Shown piece after piece: positions 1 through 5,010 of a DNA stretch of 5,010 nt (positions within the stretch are counted from its first letter, which is position 1; the number at the start of each line of letters is the position of its first letter). The stretch lies in the NCBI GenBank assembly GCA_937901485.1, contig CALGTT010000126.1, positions 1 through 5,010 on the forward strand, read 5' to 3'. The notes beneath the pieces are model-generated. The model had not been told where the DNA came from, did not search any database, and was given only the letters and a program-made list of their open reading frames with translations. The translations under genes were made by a program, and so were the position numbers. The stretch is from an uncultured Ruminococcus sp. (lineage in GTDB: Bacteria; Bacillota; Clostridia; Oscillospirales; Ruminococcaceae).

Positions 1-13
1 AAAGAGGAACGCT

Positions 14-112
14 ATGAAAATCCTATCCGCAGATTTCGGCGGCGCAGAGCCTGCGCTGGCGATTTGCTCCCAATGCGCCACAGGCGCAAAGGTCGCGGAA
101 GTGCTGCTGTAA
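14..112 (+). CDS. 32-residue ORF copying the RuvX N-terminus (truncated duplicate or leader peptide)
   Basis: This short frame starts MKILSADFGGAEPALAIC and matches the start of the RuvX encoded just downstream at 13 of its first 18 residues, including the first catalytic aspartate (D7). The remaining 14 residues (ending AKVAEVLL) show no clear match, and the later RuvX motifs (GER, DER, KKRK, final Asp) are absent, so it cannot be an active nuclease by itself. A purine-rich RBS (AGAGGAA, 3-9) lies 4 bases before the ATG. The ATG overlaps a TGA in another frame (ATGA, 14-17), as expected if an unseen upstream gene ends there. Its TAA (110-112) is directly followed by ATG at 113, and the ruvX start at 128 is only 15 bases on, so translational coupling is plausible. 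The frame is also open leftward to the window edge, so it could instead be the tail of a longer protein. A decaying partial duplication of ruvX is the simplest reading; a leader peptide is the alternative. Confidence 0.5.
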   Translation: MKILSADFGGAEPALAICSQCATGAKVAEVLL

Positions 113-115
113 ATG

Positions 116-120
116 AAAGG
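116..120 (+). promoter_or_regulatory. RBS deciding the ruvX start
   Basis: AAAGG lies 7 bases before the ATG at 128. The in-frame ATG at 113 has no such site at a proper distance and would add five residues (MKGYT) not expected for the family, so the start at 128 is preferred. Confidence 0.6.
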
Positions 121-127
121 TTATACT

Positions 128-553
128 ATGAAAATTCTATCCGTAGACTTCGGAGATGCCCGTACAGGGCTTGCCATCTGTGACAAATCGGAATTTCTCG
201 CATCCCCTGTGTGCGTTGTGCAGGAGCGTCATTTTGAACGCTGTGCCGATGCCGTTGCTGCAAAGGCAAAGGAACAGGGCGCGGAGCTGATCGTCGTGGG
301 CTATCCCAAAAATATGAATAACACCATCGGCGAGCGTGCCGAAAAATGCATGAATTTTGCAAAGCTTCTGGAGGAGAAAACAGGACTGGAAACCGTGATG
401 TGGGATGAACGCAGCACCACTGTTTCTGCCCACAACTACCTCAACACCACCAACACCAGAGGCAAAAAGCGTAAGGCGGTCGTGGATGCTGTTGCTGCCG
501 TGATCATCCTCGAAAGCTATTTGGCATATCGCAAAAACTGCGTCAATAAGTAA
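128..553 (+). CDS. ruvX: RuvX/YqgF, putative pre-16S rRNA nuclease / Holliday junction resolvase
   Basis: RuvX (YqgF) is a cytoplasmic protein of the RNase H-like fold. In the literature it is linked both to 5'-end maturation of 16S rRNA and to Holliday junction resolution. The 141-residue product has the usual family length. Visible motifs are the N-terminal strand with D7 followed by FGDARTGLAI (8-17, the family's DxGxxRxGxA pattern), VVGYPKNMNN (56-65, usually VVGLPxNMDG), GERAEK (68-73), the DER triad (93-95) followed by STTVSA, and RGKKRKAVVDAVAAVIILESYL (111-132), whose D120 is the last metal-binding acid. All expected acidic residues are present, so the enzyme should be active. A truncated copy of its N-terminus lies immediately upstream. 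The gene converges on the minus-strand gene at 578-751, with a shared hairpin between them. Family assignment is firm; which biological role dominates is not decided by the sequence. Confidence 0.93.
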   Translation: MKILSVDFGDARTGLAICDKSEFLASPVCVVQERHFERCADAVAAKAKEQGAELIVVGYPKNMNNTIGERAEKCMNFAKLLEEKTGLETVMWDERSTTVSAHNYLNTTNTRGKKRKAVVDAVAAVIILESYLAYRKNCVNK

Positions 554-554
554 A

Positions 555-572
555 GCAGGGCATCCGCCCTGC
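555..572 (-). terminator. Hairpin between convergent genes, terminator for the minus-strand gene
   Basis: A perfect 7-bp stem GCAGGGC / GCCCTGC (555-561 with 566-572) closes a 4-base loop. Read on the minus strand it is followed by TTTACTTATT, a reasonable U-rich tract, and begins 5 bases after the stop of the small membrane protein gene. On the plus strand it lies just after the ruvX stop (551-553) but is followed by AAAGTTCAC, so termination of ruvX would be weaker. It probably serves both convergent genes. Confidence 0.65.
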
Positions 573-577
573 AAAGT

Positions 578-751
578 TCACTTCATCATCGAAGTAATAT
601 CATCCACAACACAGCCGGCAGCATGAAGTGCCTGTTCTGCGTGACGCTTCATGCGGTGCTTCTGTCTGTCCGAGGATTTCGACAGCAGATAGCAGGCAGT
701 TCCGGCAGCTGCGCCGACTGCCATACCCTTGATCAATGTGCTCATCTTCAT
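578..751 (-). CDS. Small YtxH-like membrane protein, function unknown
   Basis: The 57-residue product starts MKMSTLIKGMAVGAAAGTAC. Residues 8-24 form a short hydrophobic stretch rich in Gly and Ala, fitting a single membrane segment with small-residue packing. It is followed by a basic, amphipathic part (SSDRQKHRMKRHAEQALHAA, 25-45) and the tail GCVVDDITSMMK. This layout resembles the YtxH-like small proteins common in Firmicutes, whose role is poorly defined (envelope or stress association has been suggested). The start at 751 is chosen because a strong RBS, AAAGGAGGG (759-767 on the minus strand), sits 7 bases upstream; the second ATG at 745 would be 13 bases away. A longer same-frame extension to 979 runs through the trmL coding region and lacks support. 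The gene is transcribed divergently from trmL and convergently with ruvX. It is very likely a real gene, with unknown function. Confidence 0.75.
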   Translation of the reverse strand: MKMSTLIKGMAVGAAAGTACYLLSKSSDRQKHRMKRHAEQALHAAGCVVDDITSMMK

Positions 752-780
752 TTGCAATCCCTCCTTTTCAGAGGTAGTAT
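752..780 (+). promoter_or_regulatory. Possible sigma-A promoter for trmL
   Basis: TTGCAA (752-757) and TAGTAT (775-780) are separated by 17 bases and each matches 4 of 6 consensus positions. Transcription would start near 787, giving a leader of about 55 bases before trmL. The -35 to -10 span overlaps the RBS region of the divergent gene, so the two directions could interfere. This is a by-eye match only. Confidence 0.35.
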
Positions 781-781
781 A
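776..781 (-). promoter_or_regulatory. Possible -10 box for the divergent small membrane protein gene
   Basis: On the minus strand this reads TATACT, 5 of 6 matches to TATAAT. The hexamer at a 17-base spacing (TTCATG) is a poor -35. The implied transcript would begin near 769, almost directly at the RBS (759-767), giving a very short leader. Confidence 0.25.
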
Positions 782-842
782 TGAAGAAGCGAACAAAACA
801 TGAATGGAAAATACTGAATGATCCGCAAAAAAGGAGTTCCCC

Positions 843-1346
843 ATGCCACTGAACATCGTCCTCTGCGAGCCGCAGATCCCACAGAATACCGGCAATATTT
901 CCCGCACCTGTGCCGTCACCGGCGCAAGACTGCATCTGATCCATCCGTTTGGCTTCACGATCACCGACAAACAGCTCAAACGCGCCGGACTTGACTACTG
1001 GGACAAGCTCGACATCACCGAATATGAAAGCCTTGACAGCTTCATGCAGGCGCATGAACAGGATACGATTTATTTTTTCACCACAAAAGCGCAGAAACGT
1101 CACAGTGATGTGCAGTATGATGTGAACGAGGAGATCTACCTGATGTTCGGCAGGGAGGATGCAGGACTGCCGGAGGAGCTGCTGTTTGCCCATCCGGAGA
1201 CCTGTGTGCGCATCCCCATGCGCCCGACACTTCGGAGCCTGAACCTGTCCAATTCCGCCGCCATTGCCGCCTATGAAGTCCTGCGGCAGTGGGACTATCC
1301 GGAACTGGAAGCGCGAGGTAACCTGACAAAATACGAATGGGAATGA
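843..1346 (+). CDS. trmL: TrmL, tRNA (cytidine/uridine-34-2'-O)-methyltransferase
   Basis: TrmL is a cytoplasmic SPOUT-class enzyme that uses S-adenosylmethionine to methylate the ribose 2'-OH of the wobble nucleotide (C34 or cmnm5U34) in tRNA-Leu isoacceptors. The 167-residue product is near the family's usual 155-165. It carries the conserved N-terminal PQIPQNTGNISRTCA (10-24), the knot motif LMFGREDAGLPEELL (100-114) and the third motif IPMRPTLRSLNLSNSAAIAAYE (124-145), which together form the cofactor-binding trefoil knot. R21 of the first motif and the RSLNLSNS segment are intact. The start is supported by AAGGAG (831-836) 6 bases upstream. The stop is 20 bases before the DegV start, so the two genes are probably co-transcribed. 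Older databases name such proteins CspR or YibK. Confidence 0.93.
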   Translation: MPLNIVLCEPQIPQNTGNISRTCAVTGARLHLIHPFGFTITDKQLKRAGLDYWDKLDITEYESLDSFMQAHEQDTIYFFTTKAQKRHSDVQYDVNEEIYLMFGREDAGLPEELLFAHPETCVRIPMRPTLRSLNLSNSAAIAAYEVLRQWDYPELEARGNLTKYEWE

Positions 1347-1366
1347 TCCCGAAAAAGGAGAAAATT

Positions 1367-2233
1367 ATGGAAAAGATCAAACTGATCACCGACTCTACCA
1401 GTGATATACCGCTGCCCGCTGCTGAGGAGCTGGGCATTGATGTGCTGAGCATTATGCTGAGCATCAACGGCGGCTCTTACGCGGAACAGCGTGACCTGTC
1501 CACGGATGAATTCTATGAGCTGCTCGTGCAGACCGATGAACTGCCGACCACATCCCAGATCACTGCCTTCACCTATGAGGAGAAGTTCAAGGAATATCTT
1601 GATGCCGGCTATACCGATGTCATCTGTGTCACCATCAATTCCAAAGGCTCTGCCACCCACCAGAACGCGATCATGGCAAGAAATGCCATTTACGAGAATT
1701 ATCCGATGGCGCAGGAACAGATGCGCATTCATATCATTGACTCCAAGTGCTACACAGCCGTGTACGGTTATTCCGTACAGCAGGCGGCAAGGATGGCAGC
1801 AAGGGGTATCTGCGCTGAAGAGATCGTACGCTATCTGGAGGACTGGTTCAGCAAAGCAGTCGTGTATGTCATTCCGTCCACGCTGAAATACGCCAAGAAA
1901 TCGGGAAGAATTTCTGCAGCTGCTGCCTTTGCAGGCGACCTGCTGGGCTTGAAGCCCGTGATCCGTTTTGCTGATGGTGAGAACGTTGTGATCGAAAAGG
2001 TGCGCGGTGAAAAGAAGATCGTCCCCGCCCTGATCGAAAAGGCAGAGGGCATGATCAAGGATGCGCCCTATCTCGTTCTGCGCGGCGCAAACAGCGATCT
2101 GCCCGAAGAACTTGCGCAGGAGCTGACCGACCGTATTGGTTATCCGCCGGAAGAGATCGTCAAGATCGGCGCAGCCGTTTCCATGAACATCGGACCGGAG
2201 ATCACAGCCGTGCTGATGCTGGAAAACAGATAG
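1367..2233 (+). CDS. DegV family (FakB-like) fatty-acid-binding protein
   Basis: DegV/FakB proteins bind a fatty acid and present it to the kinase FakA, which makes acyl-phosphate for phospholipid synthesis. The 288-residue product has the family's typical length. Seen in order: N-terminal KLITDSTSDIP (5-15), the pocket motif LPTTSQIT (59-66), TINSKGSATHQNA (89-101, the family's S-x-x-SGT-like loop), IIDSK (123-127), STLKYAKKSGRIS (171-183), LLGLKPVI (192-199) and a C-terminal VSMNIGPEITAVLML (271-285). In most relatives the last motif reads HxGPG; here Asn replaces His and Glu replaces the final Gly. The ATG at 1367 is preferred over 1337 because AAGGAG (1355-1360) lies 6 bases before it and the family begins right at this point; the 1337 start would also overlap trmL. 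No fakA-like gene is in the window. The family call is firm; the ligand is inferred. Confidence 0.9.
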   Translation: MEKIKLITDSTSDIPLPAAEELGIDVLSIMLSINGGSYAEQRDLSTDEFYELLVQTDELPTTSQITAFTYEEKFKEYLDAGYTDVICVTINSKGSATHQNAIMARNAIYENYPMAQEQMRIHIIDSKCYTAVYGYSVQQAARMAARGICAEEIVRYLEDWFSKAVVYVIPSTLKYAKKSGRISAAAAFAGDLLGLKPVIRFADGENVVIEKVRGEKKIVPALIEKAEGMIKDAPYLVLRGANSDLPEELAQELTDRIGYPPEEIVKIGAAVSMNIGPEITAVLMLENR

Positions 2234-2257
2234 TATTTCTTCCGGTACAAACTATGA

Positions 2258-2287
2258 TGCAGGAATGCTGTTCCATGCATTCCTGCA
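2258..2287 (+). terminator. 11-bp inverted repeat after degV, possible terminator
   Basis: A perfect inverted repeat TGCAGGAATGC / GCATTCCTGCA (2258-2268 with 2277-2287) surrounds an 8-base loop, starting 25 bases past the degV stop. It is well placed to end the trmL-degV transcript or protect its 3' end. However, it is followed by AAAGAATG rather than a T-run on the plus strand, and no T-run follows it on the minus strand either, so it is not a classical intrinsic terminator. Confidence 0.4.
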
Positions 2288-2315
2288 AAAGAATGTGGTT
2301 CTTGCAATTCTAATG

Positions 2316-2349
2316 TTTTCCCTTTGTCCCCGCAGGGGCAATTGGAAAA
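2316..2349. repeat. Imperfect long hairpin in the degV-flavoprotein gap
   Basis: TTTTCC (2316-2321) pairs with GGAAAA (2344-2349), TTG (2324-2326) with CAA (2339-2341), and CCCC (2328-2331) with GGGG (2335-2338), leaving loop GCA. There are two mismatches and one bulged base, with 13 pairs in total. The left arm also contains CCCTTTG, and the apex contains GCAGGGG; both recur in the adjacent hairpins. Confidence 0.55.
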
Positions 2350-2360
2350 CGATCGGGATT

Positions 2361-2383
2361 CCAAAGGGATCACATCCCTTTGG
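2361..2383. repeat. Perfect 10-bp inverted repeat with 3-base loop
   Basis: CCAAAGGGAT (2361-2370) and ATCCCTTTGG (2374-2383) are perfect reverse complements around CAC. Its left arm CAAAGGG (2362-2368) could alternatively pair with CCCTTTG at 2320-2326 in the preceding hairpin, so the two structures can compete. No T-run follows. Confidence 0.65.
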
Positions 2384-2414
2384 CAGGGGGTGCAGAGGGA
2401 CAGCGTCCCCCTGC
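2383..2414. repeat. 8-bp inverted repeat with nested alternative hairpin
   Basis: GCAGGGGG (2383-2390) pairs with CCCCCTGC (2407-2414) around a 16-base loop. Inside, GGGAC (2397-2401) can instead pair with GTCCC (2405-2409) around AGC. CCCCTGC (2408-2414) could also reach back to GCAGGGG at 2332-2338. The structure ends 15 bases before the RBS of the flavoprotein gene. Confidence 0.55.
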
Positions 2415-2442
2415 ATAACAGTTCGTTTTGGGAGGAAACACT

Positions 2443-3672
2443 ATGCATTATCAGCTCATCATCATCGGCGGCGGTGCTTCGGGACTGGCGGCGGCGGTGA
2501 CGGCGGCATCCTATGGGTTGGATCAGGTCGCCGTGCTTGAACGTCTGCCGCGCGTCGGCAAAAAAATACTTGCAACCGGCAACGGCAGGTGCAACCTCAG
2601 TCACACGCCGATTTCGGCAGAGGACTATTCCGGCTCTGTGCACGCTGCCGATATCCTTGCAGAATTTGGCGATTCTGCAAGCTTTTTTGAATCCCTCGGC
2701 ATTCTCTGCCGCACGGATGAGCAGGGGAGAGTCTACCCCTACAGCATGACCGCGACTGCCGTGCTCGATGCCCTGCGCGATGCCTGCGCAAGGTGCGGCG
2801 TGCAGGAGATCTGTGATGCACGCGCGGCAGAGCTGAAGCCTCTGAAAAAGAGCTGGCTTGTCCGGACTGAAACGGCGGAATACACCGCGGATGCAGTGAT
2901 CTTTGCGGCAGGCGGTCATGCCGCCCCACAGCTCGGCACGGACGGCAGTGCGTGGGAGCTTCTGCAAAAGCTCGGCATTCCGCTTGCCCCTCCAAAGCCC
3001 GTGCTCTGTCCCATCCGCTCGGATGCCGCACGCCTGCGCCCCCTCAAAGGACTGCGTGCCAGGGCAGAAGTCACGCTTCTTGACCGGAATCATCCTGTGC
3101 GCCGCGCATCTGGCGAGGTGCAGTTCACGGAAACCGCCCTTTCCGGCATCTGCCTGTTCGATCTGGCAGGGCTTGTGGATACGGCGCGGTGCGGTGATTT
3201 CCGCATCTCCCTGAACCTCTGCCCGAACCGGAGCGAGGGAGAAACCGCCGCCATGCTCTACGCATTTCTGGCGGTGCGCTATGGCACGGACAGCGAAACC
3301 ATGCTCTCCGGCATCGTGCAAAAGCCCCTTGCAAGGCTCATCCTGAAGGAATGCGGCATCCGTGCCAATTCCCCCTGTGAACATCTTGATGGGCGGAATA
3401 TCGCCAATATTGCGAAAAAAATTCATGACCTGCAATTCCCCGTCACCGGACTTGCCGACTGGAAACAGGCACAGGCGACCGCCGGCGGCGTGAAGGGGAG
3501 TGCACTGGATGCGCATTTGCAGGTGAAGCAGCACCCGAATCTCTACATTATCGGAGAAGCTGCCGACGTGCACAGCCTTTGCGGAGGCTACCACCTCCAC
3601 TGGGCATGGGCAAGCGGCGTGCGGGCGGCGAAGCATGTTGCGGAAAGGATGCGGCAGAATGACGGACACTGA
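2443..3672 (+). CDS. HI0933/BaiN-like NAD(P)/FAD-dependent oxidoreductase
   Basis: This is a cytoplasmic flavoprotein of the HI0933 family (COG2081-like; databases often call it aminoacetone oxidase family or BaiN-like). The substrate is not known for most members. The 409-residue product has the usual length. The N-terminus has the dinucleotide-binding LIIIGGGASGLAAA (5-18, G9xG11xxG14) with E33 ending the second strand, followed by the family signature GKKILATGNGRCNLS (39-53). Further on are FAAGGHA (154-160), GEVQFTETALSG (224-235), TAGGV (346-350), LYIIGEAADV (367-376) and GGYHLHWAWASG (381-392), the C-terminal FAD contact. All landmarks are present, so the enzyme should bind FAD. The start at 2443 follows GGGAGG (2430-2435) by 7 bases; the in-frame ATG at 2428 would lie before that site. 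Its last 14 bases overlap the HEAT-repeat gene. Confidence 0.9.
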   Translation: MHYQLIIIGGGASGLAAAVTAASYGLDQVAVLERLPRVGKKILATGNGRCNLSHTPISAEDYSGSVHAADILAEFGDSASFFESLGILCRTDEQGRVYPYSMTATAVLDALRDACARCGVQEICDARAAELKPLKKSWLVRTETAEYTADAVIFAAGGHAAPQLGTDGSAWELLQKLGIPLAPPKPVLCPIRSDAARLRPLKGLRARAEVTLLDRNHPVRRASGEVQFTETALSGICLFDLAGLVDTARCGDFRISLNLCPNRSEGETAAMLYAFLAVRYGTDSETMLSGIVQKPLARLILKECGIRANSPCEHLDGRNIANIAKKIHDLQFPVTGLADWKQAQATAGGVKGSALDAHLQVKQHPNLYIIGEAADVHSLCGGYHLHWAWASGVRAAKHVAERMRQNDGH

Positions 3673-4333
3673 AAAAATTGACCTCCTTGATGCAATGGAA
3701 TGCAGGGAACTGACTGCGGAGGATTTTTCTCATATCTTCGCACTTTCCAGAGATCCCGACCCATTTGTGAGAAGCCGCTGTGCTGCGGTGCTGGTAAATG
3801 GGGAGGGGGAGGAGGCACACCGCCTGCTCCTGCATCTCGCCAATGATCCGGATGCCTTTGTCCGTACGGAAGCCTACGATTCTCTCGCCCTCTTTCCGAG
3901 TCGGGAAACAGAGTTGCTGCTTTCACACAGCATCTATCCGGAGGATGATGATCTTGCGGTTTCGTATGCGATCCTCTCGTGGGCGGATGTGACGGCGGCA
4001 CTGCATGATGAATACAGCACACAAATTGCTTTTGTCCATCAACTGCTGAATGATGCGGAATTTTCCGATTGCTGTGCCGAGTGCTTCTATGCTCTTTGCA
4101 GATTCGGCGAATCCGATGCACTGCAAAATCTTCTGTCCCTGCTCGATGAGCCGGACTATATTGTGCGGTGTAAGGTCTGCAATTTTTGCAAAGACCTTGC
4201 AGATTCAAAAAATTCAACCATCATTCAGAATGCAGTGTCAGACCATCTGACCACTGAAACTGAGCATTCTGTTCTCAGCACGATGCAGAATCTGCTTGCT
4301 TATTTGGAAAGATTTGAAAGGAAGAACCCATGA
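3659..4333 (+). CDS. HEAT-repeat protein, probable scaffold, function unknown
   Basis: The 224-residue product is an alpha-helical repeat protein without visible enzyme motifs, signal peptide or membrane segment. Two clear HEAT-type units share the helix-turn pattern DPDPFVRSRCAAVL (32-45) and DPDAFVRTEAYDSL (63-76), spaced exactly 31 residues apart. A third, DEPDYIVRCKVCNFC (163-177), lies further on, and the part between (about 80-160) looks like degenerate helical units. HEAT repeats usually serve as protein-binding surfaces, so a partner or scaffold role is likely; the partner could be one of the neighbouring flavoproteins, which is speculation. The ATG at 3659 is 9 bases after AAAGGA (3644-3649) and 14 bases inside the end of the preceding gene; the ATG at 3635 would overlap more and lacks an RBS. 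The stop overlaps the next start as ATGA (4330-4333), indicating translational coupling. The product contains many Cys residues between 138 and 177. Confidence 0.8.
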   Translation: MTDTEKIDLLDAMECRELTAEDFSHIFALSRDPDPFVRSRCAAVLVNGEGEEAHRLLLHLANDPDAFVRTEAYDSLALFPSRETELLLSHSIYPEDDDLAVSYAILSWADVTAALHDEYSTQIAFVHQLLNDAEFSDCCAECFYALCRFGESDALQNLLSLLDEPDYIVRCKVCNFCKDLADSKNSTIIQNAVSDHLTTETEHSVLSTMQNLLAYLERFERKNP

Positions 4334-5010
4334 TCCGTCTACAAAACATCCGAATGCCCCTTGACTATACCGACAAGGCTCTGCACCATGCGGCAGCAAA
4401 AAAACTGCGCATTTCCGCGGATGCCATCAAGTCCTTGAAGATCCGCCGCCGTTCCGTCGATGCACGCAAACGCGGCGCGGTGTCCTTCCTCTTTTCGCTC
4501 GATCTGGAAACGCCGCAGGAGAAAAAACTCCTCCGGATCTTTGCAAAGGACAATGATGTGCTCCCCGTTACTGAAACGCCCTATATGGTGGACAAGTGCA
4601 CCCATCCGGTGCGTCCGGTCGTGGTCGGCTTCGGGCCTGCCGGCATGTTTGCCGCCTACATCCTCGCGAAAGCCGGACTGCGCCCCATCGTCCTCGAACG
4701 CGGACTTGCCGTGGAGGAGCGCGTGGAAAAAGTGCGGAAATTCCGTGAAAACGGCATCCTTGACACGGAATGCAACATCCAGTTCGGAGAGGGCGGTGCA
4801 GGCACATTTTCCGACGGCAAGCTCCACACGGGCATCAAAGATCCGCGTATCCGCTTCGTGCTGGAAACCTTTGTGGAATGCGGCGCACCCGAAGAGATCC
4901 TCTGGCAGGCAAAGCCCCATATCGGCACGGACATGCTCACCGGAACGGTGCGGAATCTCCGTGCAAAGATCATAGAGCTTGGCGGCGAAGTGCGCTTTTC
5001 CGCAAAGCTC
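4330..5010 (+). CDS. FAD-dependent dehydrogenase (COG2509-like), 3' end outside window
   Basis: The first 227 codons of a larger gene are visible, open to the right edge. Residues 1-90 form an N-terminal domain with MIRLQNIRMPLDYTDKAL and basic KSLKIRRRSVDARKRG (34-49), typical of the uncharacterised FAD-dependent dehydrogenases of Firmicutes (about 450-540 residues complete). The nucleotide-binding motif PVVVGFGPAGMFAAYILA (96-113, G100xG102xxG105) and VLERG (121-125) come next, then CNIQFGEGGAGTFSDGKL (148-165), the strongest family signature. The substrate and electron partner are unknown. The start is supported by AAAGGA (4317-4322) 7 bases upstream and by the ATGA overlap with the HEAT-repeat gene. 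It is a different family from the flavoprotein at 2443: it lacks the GNGRCN signature and has an extra N-terminal domain. About half of the gene is missing. Confidence 0.88.
   Translation, partial: MIRLQNIRMPLDYTDKALHHAAAKKLRISADAIKSLKIRRRSVDARKRGAVSFLFSLDLETPQEKKLLRIFAKDNDVLPVTETPYMVDKCTHPVRPVVVGFGPAGMFAAYILAKAGLRPIVLERGLAVEERVEKVRKFRENGILDTECNIQFGEGGAGTFSDGKLHTGIKDPRIRFVLETFVECGAPEEILWQAKPHIGTDMLTGTVRNLRAKIIELGGEVRFSAKL

Larger units (their letters stand above)
2234..2442 (+). other. Non-coding, hairpin-rich intergenic region
   Basis: This 209-base stretch has no convincing gene. It holds four inverted repeats one after another and no clear -35/-10 pair: TCTAAT (2309-2314) and TATGAT (2254-2259) resemble -10 boxes but lack a partner. 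It ends with GGGAGG (2430-2435), the RBS for the next gene. It could be a structured 5' leader or attenuator of the downstream operon, or a copy of a dispersed intergenic palindromic repeat family. I do not recognise a known riboswitch. Confidence 0.5.

Noticed and set aside
1..183. Arg-rich open frame in frame 1 at the left edge
   Set aside because: It has very high Arg content typical of an out-of-frame reading, and it overlaps both the mini-ORF and the start of ruvX.
752..979. Extended N-terminus of the small minus-strand protein
   Set aside because: It would run into trmL and lacks an RBS, whereas a near-perfect RBS precedes the ATG at 751.
2234..2442. Flavin-sensing (FMN) or other known riboswitch before the flavoprotein
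   Set aside because: The conserved FMN riboswitch core sequences are not present; the region consists of simple inverted repeats.
2265..2540. 91-codon plus-strand frame across the intergenic hairpins
   Set aside because: It overlaps the true flavoprotein start in another frame, has no RBS, and translates to a product without recognisable features.
2140..3669. Long minus-strand open frame of about 509 codons opposite the first flavoprotein
   Set aside because: It mirrors a plus-strand gene with all family motifs, lacks an RBS and recognisable domains, and spans the intergenic hairpins; GC-rich third positions commonly leave such antisense frames open.
3588..4217. Minus-strand open frame of 209 codons opposite the HEAT-repeat gene
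   Set aside because: The product is low-complexity, His/Pro/Arg-rich and without recognisable domains; the plus-strand HEAT gene explains the region.
4339..4920. Minus-strand open frame of 193 codons opposite the second flavoprotein
   Set aside because: It is the shadow of the COG2509-like gene, whose signatures on the plus strand are clear; no RBS or domain supports the antisense product.

Overview
The window looks like chromosomal DNA of a low-to-mid GC Gram-positive bacterium, most likely a member of Clostridia close to Ruminococcus/Oscillospiraceae. This rests on AGGAGG-type ribosome binding sites 6 to 9 bases before nearly every start, a DegV-family lipid-binding protein, the two Firmicutes-style flavoproteins, and a small glycine/alanine-rich YtxH-like membrane protein. 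The assignment is an inference from gene content; no database was consulted. No transposase, integrase, phage gene, CRISPR array, tRNA or rRNA is visible.

Region by region. Bases 14-112 hold a 32-codon reading frame whose first 18 residues copy the N-terminus of the next gene, ruvX (128-553, a Holliday-junction-resolvase-fold protein). A strong hairpin at 555-572 separates ruvX from a convergent small membrane protein on the minus strand (578-751). The divergent gap 752-842 carries possible promoters in both directions and leads into trmL (843-1346, a tRNA wobble-position 2'-O-methyltransferase). A DegV/FakB-type fatty-acid-binding protein follows (1367-2233). The 209-base gap 2234-2442 has no gene but is packed with four inverted repeats. 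After it comes a tightly overlapping set: a HI0933/BaiN-like flavoprotein (2443-3672), a HEAT-repeat protein (3659-4333) and a second, unrelated FAD-dependent dehydrogenase that runs off the right edge (4330-5010).

The first half is housekeeping: nucleic-acid maintenance (RuvX), tRNA modification (TrmL) and lipid handling (DegV). The second half looks like a translationally coupled operon in which a HEAT-repeat scaffold lies between two flavoproteins with unknown substrates. The points most worth following up are the truncated ruvX copy, whose differences from ruvX are largely synonymous where the residues agree, and the hairpin-rich leader before the flavoprotein operon, in which alternative pairings are possible.
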